A DNA stretch of 33,332 nucleotides from Bacillota bacterium (GTDB taxonomy: Bacteria; Bacillota; Clostridia; Oscillospirales; Acutalibacteraceae). Shown here in pieces: positions 1 to 6,616 of this stretch (position 1 is the stretch's first letter; every line of letters begins with the position of its first letter). The stretch lies in the NCBI GenBank assembly GCA_029007015.1, contig JAQXHB010000020.1:1-33332 (forward strand), in the 5' to 3' direction. Position numbers and translations under genes: made by a program. Below the pieces are notes generated by a model. It saw only the letters and a list, made by a program, of their open reading frames with translations, made no database searches and had not been told where the DNA came from.

Positions 1-164
1 CTTTGCGACGGCAGGCCGTCGGTGTGTGACAGGTGCATCAGCGTTATGTGCTGACTGCGGTGCAGTCCCAAACGGCTAATTCTTTTATCGACGGCCATGT
101 GGTGCATTCGGTTGAGTTGTATAAAACCGTGCACCGGGTCATTGACATTTTTATTCCTGGGCAT
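1..164 (-). CDS. MarR-family transcriptional regulator, N-terminal part (runs off the left edge)
   Basis: This reading frame is too short for the ORF track and was found by translating the minus strand from an ATG at 164. It gives 54 residues without a stop. The section ending HRSQHITLMHLSHTDGLPSQ has the pattern of the MarR winged-helix domain: a glutamine-containing turn, a Leu-Met-His-Leu helix, then the aspartate-glycine-x-x-Ser-Gln entry to the recognition helix. MarR proteins are dimeric repressors that usually control themselves and a neighbouring gene and often respond to small phenolic or other ligands. The gene is divergent from the aromatic amino acid operon. Its promoter carries a 41-bp near-palindrome, which suggests autoregulation. 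The ribosome binding site is weak (GAGAAAAG). The rest of the protein lies outside the window, so ligand and target are unknown. Confidence 0.75.
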   Translation of the reverse strand, partial: MPRNKNVNDPVHGFIQLNRMHHMAVDKRISRLGLHRSQHITLMHLSHTDGLPSQ

Positions 165-180
165 GCAAATTCTTTTCTCT

Positions 181-247
181 ATAATAGTTAACGTGTTAAT
201 TATAAACGCGTTAACTGTTATACTGGCAACATATTCTGTATTGTCAA
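181..247 (-). promoter_or_regulatory. Promoter of the MarR-type gene with an overlapping 41-bp palindromic operator
   Basis: On the minus strand there is a perfect -35 TTGACA (247-242) followed, after a long 19-base spacer, by TATAAC (222-217). A second candidate -10, TATAAT, lies at 204-199. Over both sits a near-perfect inverted repeat, 181-221. Its core arms AGTTAACGTGTT (186-197) and AACGCGTTAACT (205-216) match at 11 of 12 positions around a 7-base spacer, and outer ATAA/TTAT bases extend the symmetry. A palindrome over the promoter of a MarR gene is the usual arrangement for autorepression. Which -10 is used is not settled. Confidence 0.65.
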
Positions 248-337
248 CAGAAAATGTGTGAATTATCCGTTAACAATGTGTCGGCGGCAATATGTCGCAA
301 AACAGAATATTTTAACGGTGTTTATCAATCATTTTCA

Positions 338-366
338 TTGACAAACGGCAATTTTTGGTGTAAACT
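338..366 (+). promoter_or_regulatory. Promoter of the aromatic amino acid operon
   Basis: TTGACA (338-343), a 17-base spacer, then TAAACT (361-366): a strong sigma-A type match. Transcription would begin near 373, leaving a leader of about 190 bases before the first structural gene. The leader holds a leader-peptide ORF and a terminator. Confidence 0.8.
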
Positions 367-397
367 GATTGGTAAATAAAACGAAAGGGTGGACGGA

Positions 398-466
398 ATG
401 TACGCATCTTACCGATTTTATTACTATATTTCAGCGGACTGTCTGTGCACCTGCGATGAAAAGTAA
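398..466 (+). CDS. Tyrosine-rich leader peptide of the aromatic amino acid operon (attenuator peptide)
   Basis: A 22-codon ORF that is not in the track. It starts at ATG 398 behind a good ribosome binding site (AAAGGGTGG, about 6-8 bases upstream) and ends at TAA 464-466. It begins MYASYRFYYY, so five of the first ten residues are tyrosine and one is phenylalanine, with a Phe-Tyr-Tyr-Tyr run at residues 7-10. No tryptophan codon is present. The operon downstream makes tyrosine and phenylalanine. A short translated ORF loaded with codons for the pathway product, placed between promoter and intrinsic terminator, is the hallmark of ribosome-mediated attenuation: low charged tRNA-Tyr would stall the ribosome on codons 8-10 and change the downstream RNA fold. 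The peptide itself probably has no further role. No homology search could be run. Confidence 0.8.
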   Translation: MYASYRFYYYISADCLCTCDEK

Positions 467-498
467 GCCTTTTTACATCAATTGCACATACTATCCGC
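434..498 (+). promoter_or_regulatory. Candidate antiterminator pairing in the operon leader
   Basis: GCGGA (434-438) can pair with TCCGC (494-498), and TGTGCA (444-449) with TGCACA (483-488), with two further internal pairs between. The downstream partner includes the first bases of the terminator's 5' arm (from 495), so the two structures exclude each other. The upstream partner begins just after the Phe-Tyr-Tyr-Tyr codons, where a stalled ribosome would leave it free. The pairing was found by eye. A competing pairing, ACCGATT (411-417) with AATCGGT (499-505), also exists. Confidence 0.5.
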
Positions 499-541
499 AA
501 TCGGTCATGCTTATTTTTTTAGCATCCGTTGCGGTTTTTTT
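495..541 (+). terminator. Intrinsic terminator (attenuator) in the aromatic operon leader
   Basis: The 5' arm CCGCAA-t-CGG-tc-ATGCT (495-511) pairs with AGCATCCGTTGCGG (521-534), with small bulges, and is followed at once by a run of T and further T-rich sequence. It lies between the leader-peptide stop and the first structural gene, so it would end transcription before the operon unless an alternative fold forms. Confidence 0.85.
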
Positions 542-565
542 ATTTTATTTCGGTGGTGAACTGTT

Positions 566-1750
566 ATGCTTTCACAAAGGAATTTGGCCCTCGGCCGCCG
601 TCGCTCGTCGATACGCGAACTGTTTGAGTACGGCCGCCGCCGCAAGGCGGAGATCGGTGAGGAAAATGTATTTGATTTCAGCATCGGCAATCCGAGCGTG
701 CCTACGCCCGAGCATGTCGGCAGTGTCATGCGGCGTCTCATTGATGAGTGCGACCCGGTGCAACTGCACGGATACACTTCGGCCGCCGGCGATGCAGGCG
801 TGCGCGCCGCGGTGGCGGATAACCTTAACCGGCGGTTTGGCGGGTCGGTGAGCCCCGATTTAATCTACATGACCTGCGGCGCGGCGGCGTCGCTGACCAT
901 CACGCTGTCGGCCATTATGTGCGAGGGCGACGAGGTGATAGTGCTGACGCCCTGTTTCCCCGAGTACCGCGTATTCATCGAGTCGGCGGGCGGCCGCGTT
1001 GTAGAGGTGCCGTGTGACGGCGACCTTCAGCCCGATATCGGGGCGATGGCCGCCGCACTGACCGATCGCACCAAAGCGGTCATCATCAATTCGCCCAATA
1101 ACCCGACCGGCGCCGTTTATACCCGAGAGCGCCTCGAGGGTCTGGCCGAGTTGCTCGGCAGCCGCAAGAATCCGATATACCTCATATCGGACGAGCCCTA
1201 CCGCGAACTTACATACGGCGAGGCAGAGGTGCCGTTTGTGCCGAGCTTTTACAGACGCACGGTCATCTGCTACTCTTTCAGCAAGTCGCTCTCTCTGCCG
1301 GGCGAGCGCATAGGCTACATTTGCGTCTCACCCGAGATGGATGAGGCACGCGACCTGTTTGATGCTGTGTGCGGTGCCGGACGGTCGCTCGGATTTGTCT
1401 GCGCCCCCAGTCTGCTTCAGCGCACCGTGGCCGAGTGCTTGGACGACACCGCCGATATCAATGTATATCGTCGCAACCGCGACCGCCTTTATACGGCGCT
1501 GACCGATATGGGATACTCTGCGGTGCACCCCGACGGCGCCTTTTACCTGTTCTTGAAAGCGCTCGAGGACGACGCCGTTGCCTTTTGCGAGAGGGCAAAA
1601 AGGTATGAACTGCTGCTGGTGCCGAGCGACGATTTTGGCTGCCGAGGATATGCCAGAGTGTCATACTGCGTCACGCCCGAACAGATTGAGCGGGCACTGC
1701 CCGCCTTTGAGGCACTGTATAATGAATATGAAAGCGAGAAAACAAAATGA
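566..1750 (+). CDS. PLP-dependent aspartate/aromatic aminotransferase (AspB family)
   Basis: A fold-type I, class I/II aminotransferase of 394 aa, the usual length. Visible landmarks are the SPNNPTG substrate-loop motif (176-182), the DEPY motif whose aspartate (209) contacts the PLP ring nitrogen, the PLP-binding lysine in SFSKS (Lys240), and the ERIGY arginine (Arg248) that binds phosphate. The N-terminal GRRRSSIRELFEYG stretch followed by FSIGNPS is typical of the Clostridial AspB-like subgroup. As first gene of a phenylalanine/tyrosine operon it probably transaminates phenylpyruvate and 4-hydroxyphenylpyruvate, or prephenate. The exact substrate cannot be read from sequence. The start at 566 has GGTGGTGA upstream, and the 3' end overlaps the next gene by 4 bases (ATGA), so the two are probably translationally coupled. 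Confidence 0.9.
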   Translation: MLSQRNLALGRRRSSIRELFEYGRRRKAEIGEENVFDFSIGNPSVPTPEHVGSVMRRLIDECDPVQLHGYTSAAGDAGVRAAVADNLNRRFGGSVSPDLIYMTCGAAASLTITLSAIMCEGDEVIVLTPCFPEYRVFIESAGGRVVEVPCDGDLQPDIGAMAAALTDRTKAVIINSPNNPTGAVYTRERLEGLAELLGSRKNPIYLISDEPYRELTYGEAEVPFVPSFYRRTVICYSFSKSLSLPGERIGYICVSPEMDEARDLFDAVCGAGRSLGFVCAPSLLQRTVAECLDDTADINVYRRNRDRLYTALTDMGYSAVHPDGAFYLFLKALEDDAVAFCERAKRYELLLVPSDDFGCRGYARVSYCVTPEQIERALPAFEALYNEYESEKTK

Positions 1751-2835
1751 CTGAACTTGAAAAGGCTCGCGCCGAGATAAACGCCGTTGACAGCGAGATG
1801 GCACAACTGTTCTGCCGCCGCATGAAGGCGGTGCGCGCGGTGGCTGAATATAAGCGCGAGCGCGGACTGCCCGTCAGCGACCCGACCAGAGAGACAGAGG
1901 TCATAGCGCGCAACGCCTTATTGGTTGAGGACGAGGAACTGCGCTCCTATTTTGTCACATTTCTTGAAAACAATATGGCGGTGTCGCGCCGTTATCAGCA
2001 CCGCCTGCTTGAGGGCATGCGCGTCGCTTTCAGCGGCGTCAAGGGTGCGTTTGCCGAGATAGCGGCTGTACGCGCTATGCCCGATGCGACCGCCGTGCCG
2101 TACGGCGACTTTCAGTCGGCCTACGACAGTGTTGTGCGCGGTGAATGCGACTGCGCCATATTGCCCATCGAAAACAACATCGGCGGCGATGTCGGTCAGG
2201 TCATGGACCTCGCCTTTTTCGGACCGTTAAGCATAAGCGGCGTGTATGATGTGGAAATCGTGCAAAATCTGCTGGCTGTCAAGGGTGCGTCTATTGGAAA
2301 TATCAGGCAGGTTATCAGCCATCCGCAGGCCATCAGCCAGTGTGCCGAGTATATTCGACGGCACGGGTTTGAGTCGATAGAGGCGGTTAACACCGCAGTT
2401 GCGGCGCGCACGGTAGCCGAAAGCGGCCGTACCGATATAGCCGCCATCGGCAGTGATGAGGCGGCCGCGGAGTACGGACTGCAAAAACTGGAGGGCGGCA
2501 TCAACCGCAGCAATAAGAACACTACGCGCTTTGCCGTCTTTACGCGTCTGCCGGTGCAGTCGGTAACGGCCGGCGGCCGATTCATAATGACCTTCACGGT
2601 AAATAATGAGGCCGGCTCGCTCGGACGCGCCGTGGCCATAATCGGTGACCACGGCTTCAACCTGCGCGCGCTCAAGAGCCGCCCCACCAAATCCCTGCAA
2701 TGGGACTACTACTTTTATGTCGAGGGCGACGGAAACATCAGCAATGACAACGGCAGTGCCATGTTGGCTGAACTGGCCGGTGTGTGCAACAGCGTGCGCG
2801 TGCTCGGTTCTTATGACAGAGAGATAAGTCTTTGA
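1747..2835 (+). CDS. pheA: Bifunctional chorismate mutase / prephenate dehydratase (P-protein)
   Basis: A 362-aa protein with three modules. Residues 1-90 form an AroQ-type all-helical chorismate mutase domain (opening LEKARAEINAVDSEMAQLFCRRM). Residues 91-265 are the prephenate dehydratase domain, with PIENN (140-144), SHPQA (191-195) and the catalytic TRF motif (260-262). Residues from about 278 form an ACT domain, where LKSRP (309-313) corresponds to the phenylalanine-binding ESRP motif of the family. It converts chorismate to prephenate and then to phenylpyruvate, committing carbon to phenylalanine, and the ACT domain suggests feedback inhibition by phenylalanine. It overlaps the aminotransferase gene by 4 bases and precedes aroB by 16. 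Length and domain order match the standard P-protein. Confidence 0.95.
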   Translation: MTELEKARAEINAVDSEMAQLFCRRMKAVRAVAEYKRERGLPVSDPTRETEVIARNALLVEDEELRSYFVTFLENNMAVSRRYQHRLLEGMRVAFSGVKGAFAEIAAVRAMPDATAVPYGDFQSAYDSVVRGECDCAILPIENNIGGDVGQVMDLAFFGPLSISGVYDVEIVQNLLAVKGASIGNIRQVISHPQAISQCAEYIRRHGFESIEAVNTAVAARTVAESGRTDIAAIGSDEAAAEYGLQKLEGGINRSNKNTTRFAVFTRLPVQSVTAGGRFIMTFTVNNEAGSLGRAVAIIGDHGFNLRALKSRPTKSLQWDYYFYVEGDGNISNDNGSAMLAELAGVCNSVRVLGSYDREISL

Positions 2836-2851
2836 TATGGGGTGTTCATAA

Positions 2852-3862
2852 ATGATAATCACAGTATCTGCCGCCGCGCATTCCTACGACATATTGCTCG
2901 AGCGCGGCAGTCTTAAACGCGCGGCTGAACAGTTTGATTTGGACAGACGCGTGCTCATTGTTACCGATACCGGCGTGCCGGCGGAGTATTCCGAGCGGGT
3001 GGCCGCACTTTCTGCCCGCCCCTTTGTCGAGGTTATTGAGCAGGGCGAGCAGAGCAAAAGCATGCAGTCGCTTGAGCGTTTGCTCAGCCGCATGGTAGCC
3101 GAGGGATTTACTCGCAGTGACTGCGTGGTGGCCGTCGGCGGCGGCGTGGTCGGTGATTTGGCCGGCTTTGCGGCCGCGTGCTATATGCGCGGAATTGATT
3201 TTTACAATATACCGACCACCGTTCTATCGCAGGTCGATTCATCCATCGGCGGCAAGGTGGCGGTTGACTTTGAGGGGTACAAAAATATCGTCGGCGCGTT
3301 TTATCCGCCGATGGGCGTCATAATTGACCCCGATGTGCTGTCTACTCTGTCGGAGCGGCAGATTGCAAACGGCCTTGCCGAGAGCGTCAAAGCCGGCCTG
3401 ACCGGGGACAGCGAGTTGTTTGAGTTGTTTGAGCGCGGCGACATTGCCGAGAATATGGATAAGATTATCGAGCGCTCCCTGCTGTTCAAGCGGTCGGTGG
3501 TCGAGCGCGACGAGCGTGAGGGAGGCTGTCGTCGTATACTCAACTTTGGTCACACCGTTGGCCATGCTATCGAGAGTGAGTGTGGGCTGAGCCGCTATTA
3601 TCACGGCGAATGTGTCGCGCTGGGCATGCTCCCAATGTGCTCGCCCGATGTTCGCGCCCGATTGCTCAATGTGCTGAAAAGGCTTAATTTGCCCACACAT
3701 TCGGGGTGCAATATTGATAATTTGATTGAAAATATGCGCCATGACAAAAAGTGCTACGGCGATGACATTCATGCGGTGTTCGTTGACCGAGTAGGTCAAT
3801 GCGAAGTGCGCAGTATGCCGTTTGAGCAATTTGCCGCGCAGATAAAGGGGGCGGATATATAA
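2852..3862 (+). CDS. aroB: 3-dehydroquinate synthase
   Basis: Second step of the shikimate pathway: NAD- and metal-dependent conversion of DAHP to 3-dehydroquinate in the cytoplasm. The nucleotide-binding GGGVVGDLAGF (97-106) and PTTVLSQVDSSIGGK (121-135) motifs are intact. The three metal ligands are visible as Glu177 (LAESVK), His234 (FGHTVGH) and His251 (YYHGE). At 336 aa it is slightly shorter than the roughly 360-aa enzymes of Enterobacteria, as in many Clostridia. Start at 2852 is preceded by GGGGTG. Its stop codon shares one base with the aroC start (TAATG), so coupling is likely. Confidence 0.96.
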   Translation: MIITVSAAAHSYDILLERGSLKRAAEQFDLDRRVLIVTDTGVPAEYSERVAALSARPFVEVIEQGEQSKSMQSLERLLSRMVAEGFTRSDCVVAVGGGVVGDLAGFAAACYMRGIDFYNIPTTVLSQVDSSIGGKVAVDFEGYKNIVGAFYPPMGVIIDPDVLSTLSERQIANGLAESVKAGLTGDSELFELFERGDIAENMDKIIERSLLFKRSVVERDEREGGCRRILNFGHTVGHAIESECGLSRYYHGECVALGMLPMCSPDVRARLLNVLKRLNLPTHSGCNIDNLIENMRHDKKCYGDDIHAVFVDRVGQCEVRSMPFEQFAAQIKGADI

Positions 3863-4956
3863 TGAAGAATACATTTGGAAGCAGTGTTGCGCTGAGCGTA
3901 TTCGGTGAAAGCCACGGCGCGGCCGTCGGCGCCGTACTTGACGGCATGGCCGCAGGCGTTAAGGTGGACGAGCATTTTATCCGCTCGCAACTGACACTCA
4001 GGCGTCCGGCCGGCAAGATATCGACCTCGCGCGTGGAGGAGGACAAATTTGTCATTGAGAGCGGCGTCTATAACGGCCGCACGACCGGCACACCCATTTG
4101 TATCGTTATACCCAACGAAAACACCCGTTCAGGTGACTATTCCGCGACAAGGGCGCTCGCGCGTCCCGGTCATGCTGATTATACTGCCTACTGCAAATAT
4201 CACGGGTTCGAGGACTACCGCGGCGGCGGACATTTCAGCGGCCGCGTGACTGCCGGCGTTGTGGCGGCAGGAGCCATAGCGATAGCCGCTCTGCGTGAAA
4301 AGGGAATATACATCGGTACTCATATCAGCCGCTGCGGCGGCGTCAGCGATCGGCCGTTTGGCGATATGGCCGCAGATATCGCGGTGGTAAATGCCAAGGC
4401 TTTTGCCGTGCTCGACAGTGCGTCCGAGCAAAATATGCTCGCGGCCATCGAGGCGGCCGCCCGCGACGGCGACAGTGTCGGCGGCGTGCTTGAGACGGCC
4501 GTTACCGGCCTGCCCGAGGGGGTAGGAGAGCCGTTTTTTGACACATTGGAGAGTGTGCTGGCGCACGCGCTCTTTGCGGTGCCGGCCGTCAAAGGGGTTG
4601 AGTTCGGCAGTGGCTTTGCGCTGGCTGATATGCGCGGCAGTGCGGCCAACGACCCGTTTGCAATTAAGGGCGGCCGCGTCACCACCGTTACCAATAATAA
4701 CGGCGGCATCAACGGCGGCATCACCAACGGCATGCCGGTCATATTCCGCTGTGCAGTCAAGCCGACTCCGTCGGTTTCGCTTGTCCAGCAGACGGTCAAT
4801 ATCATGGACGGCACCGATGCCGAACTGGCTGTTCGCGGTCGGCATGACCCATGTATTGTTCACCGTGCGCGGGTGGTGGTGGACAGTGTCGTGGCTGTCG
4901 CTCTGTGCGATATGCTGGCGATGAGATTCGGCACCGACTGGCTGGTAAATATATGA
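3862..4956 (+). CDS. aroC: Chorismate synthase
   Basis: Last common step: FMN-dependent elimination of phosphate from EPSP to give chorismate. The N-terminal FGESHG signature with its conserved histidine (His18), the RPGHADYT segment (101-108) followed by GGGHFSGR (121-128), and the C-terminal RGRHDPCIVHRA segment are all present. At 364 aa the length is normal. GGGHFSGR replaces the GGGRSSAR form seen in Proteobacteria. The gene shares a base with aroB upstream and overlaps the next gene by 4 bases (ATGA at 4953), in the middle of a tightly coupled operon. Confidence 0.96.
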   Translation: MKNTFGSSVALSVFGESHGAAVGAVLDGMAAGVKVDEHFIRSQLTLRRPAGKISTSRVEEDKFVIESGVYNGRTTGTPICIVIPNENTRSGDYSATRALARPGHADYTAYCKYHGFEDYRGGGHFSGRVTAGVVAAGAIAIAALREKGIYIGTHISRCGGVSDRPFGDMAADIAVVNAKAFAVLDSASEQNMLAAIEAAARDGDSVGGVLETAVTGLPEGVGEPFFDTLESVLAHALFAVPAVKGVEFGSGFALADMRGSAANDPFAIKGGRVTTVTNNNGGINGGITNGMPVIFRCAVKPTPSVSLVQQTVNIMDGTDAELAVRGRHDPCIVHRARVVVDSVVAVALCDMLAMRFGTDWLVNI

Positions 4957-6182
4957 AATACGGACTGATAGGCGAGAAACTGGGCCACAGTTTTTCGCGT
5001 GAGATACATATGCGTCTGGCCGACTACGACTACGAGTTGTGCGAAATTGCGCGCGACCGACTGGACGGCTTCATGTGCCGCCGCGATTTTGCGGCCATCA
5101 ATGTGACCATACCGTACAAGCAGGCGGTGATGCCTTATCTTGACTGCATTGACTCAGCGGCCGAGCGCATCGGCGCCGTCAACACGGTGGTCAACCGCGA
5201 CGGTGTACTGTACGGGTACAACACCGATTTTGCCGGCATGAAGGCACTCATTTTACACTGCGGAGTTCAAATTGACGGCGCCCGAGTGCTCGTCCTCGGC
5301 AGTGGCGGCACTTCGCACACGGCGCTGGCTGTATGCGAGAGTATGCGTGCGGCGAGCGTTCACCGCGTCTCGCGCACCGGCCGCGACGGATGTATAACCT
5401 ATGACGATGCCTACCGTATGGGCGCCGATGTAATAATCAACACCACACCCTGTGGCATGTACCCGAATGTCGGCGGCATGCCGATAGACCTTGACAGGCT
5501 GGGCGGTGTGCGTGGCGTTGTCGACGCCGTGTATAATCCGCTCAGGACAGCGCTTATATGCAATGCGCGCGCACGCGGCATCACCGCCGAGGGCGGTCTG
5601 TATATGCTGGTTGCTCAGGCGGCCGCGGCGGTCAAGCATTTTATCGGGCGCGATGTTGACGCCGACCGAATTGAGCGCGTCTACCGTCAACTGATGAACG
5701 AAAATCAAAACATTGTGCTGGTGGGCATGCCGTCGAGCGGCAAATCGACCGTAGGCCGCGCGCTTGCCGAGCGTATGGGGCGACGGTTTATCGACACCGA
5801 TGATGAAATTGTCGCTCGCACCGGGCGGAGCATAACCGATATTTTTGAGCATGAGGGCGAAGGTGCTTTCCGCGACATCGAGAGTGAGGTCATTGCTCAG
5901 TTGGCGCCCATTCGCGGCGCTGTGATAGCCACCGGCGGCGGTGCGGTACTGCGCGGGCAAAATTTGCTTTGCCTGAGGCAAAACGGTCGCATATATTACA
6001 TTGACCGGCCGCTTGAGCAACTGACCGGTACGCCCGACCGACCGTTGGCGCGCGACACCGACGCTCTGCGCAGGCGATATGAGGAGCGACACGACATTTA
6101 CCTCGCCGCCGCCGACTGCGTCATACCGTCGACCACCGTCGAGCGCAACGCCGATAGTATTGCAGAGGAGTTTTTAAAGTGA
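4953..6182 (+). CDS. aroE-aroK: Fused shikimate dehydrogenase - shikimate kinase (AroE-AroK)
   Basis: One 409-aa frame carries two enzymes. The track begins it at 4851, but the ATG at 4953 overlaps the aroC stop (ATGA) and opens with the family start MKYGLIGEKLGHS. Residues 1-247 are shikimate dehydrogenase: NVTIPYK (catalytic Lys56), GYNTDFAG (Asp92), the NADP loop GSGGTS (116-121) and YNPLRT (194-199). Residues from about 252 are shikimate kinase: Walker A GMPSSGKST (258-266), the DTDD shikimate-binding motif (281-284), FRDIE with Arg307, GGG (328-330), and RPLARD. There is no stop between them, and the internal ATG (5694) has no ribosome binding site. The fusion joins consecutive steps, 3-dehydroshikimate to shikimate to shikimate-3-phosphate. 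All key residues of both halves are kept. Confidence 0.93.
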   Translation: MKYGLIGEKLGHSFSREIHMRLADYDYELCEIARDRLDGFMCRRDFAAINVTIPYKQAVMPYLDCIDSAAERIGAVNTVVNRDGVLYGYNTDFAGMKALILHCGVQIDGARVLVLGSGGTSHTALAVCESMRAASVHRVSRTGRDGCITYDDAYRMGADVIINTTPCGMYPNVGGMPIDLDRLGGVRGVVDAVYNPLRTALICNARARGITAEGGLYMLVAQAAAAVKHFIGRDVDADRIERVYRQLMNENQNIVLVGMPSSGKSTVGRALAERMGRRFIDTDDEIVARTGRSITDIFEHEGEGAFRDIESEVIAQLAPIRGAVIATGGGAVLRGQNLLCLRQNGRIYYIDRPLEQLTGTPDRPLARDTDALRRRYEERHDIYLAAADCVIPSTTVERNADSIAEEFLK

Positions 6183-6616
6183 AGATACTGGTAATCAACG
6201 GCCCCAACCTGAATATGCTGGGCATACGCGAGCCGGACATTTACGGCTCCGATACATACGATAAACTGTGCCGCATGATAAACGCCCACTGTGACGAAAT
6301 GGGAGTGCAGGCAGAGATATATCAATCCAATCATGAGGGCGATTTGATAGACAAGATACAGAGTGCATACGGCACGGCCGACGGCATTGTCATCAATCCG
6401 GCGGCATACACCCACACCAGCGTTGCACTGCTCGATGCGCTCAAGGCGGTCGGCCTGCCGACGGTGGAGGTGCACATTTCCGATGTGTCGGCGCGTGAGG
6501 ATTTCAGACAGATAAGTTATGTTCGCGCCGCTTGTGAGCGCACCGTATGCGGACACGGATTTGCCGGCTACACCGAGGCGATAGATTATCTTGTAAATGA
6601 GAGGACACCTAAATGA
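6179..6616 (+). CDS. aroQ: Type II 3-dehydroquinate dehydratase
   Basis: Third step of the pathway: dehydration of 3-dehydroquinate to 3-dehydroshikimate by the small dodecameric type II enzyme. At 145 aa it has the expected length. Diagnostic features are NGPNLNMLG (7-15), the catalytic tyrosine in REPDIYG (Tyr22), NPAAYTH (73-79) and EVHISD with His99. It starts with GTG at 6179, overlapping the aroE-aroK stop by 4 bases (GTGA), and overlaps aroA by 4 bases. The less frequent start codon may lower its translation relative to its neighbours. That is an inference only. Confidence 0.95.
   Translation: MKILVINGPNLNMLGIREPDIYGSDTYDKLCRMINAHCDEMGVQAEIYQSNHEGDLIDKIQSAYGTADGIVINPAAYTHTSVALLDALKAVGLPTVEVHISDVSAREDFRQISYVRAACERTVCGHGFAGYTEAIDYLVNERTPK

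Noticed and set aside
384-396. AAAGGGTGGACGG resembles the T-box motif AGGGTGGNACCGCG
   Set aside because: It lies only about 12 bases after the expected transcription start and about 100 bases before the terminator, with no room for stem I. It serves better as the ribosome binding site of the leader peptide.
369-851. 160-aa + strand ORF overlapping the leader and the aminotransferase
   Set aside because: It crosses the attenuator, overlaps a clear aminotransferase gene in another frame, and has no recognisable family features.
5694-6182. Separate aroK gene starting at the internal ATG
   Set aside because: No ribosome binding site or stop separates it from the aroE part. The frame is continuous.
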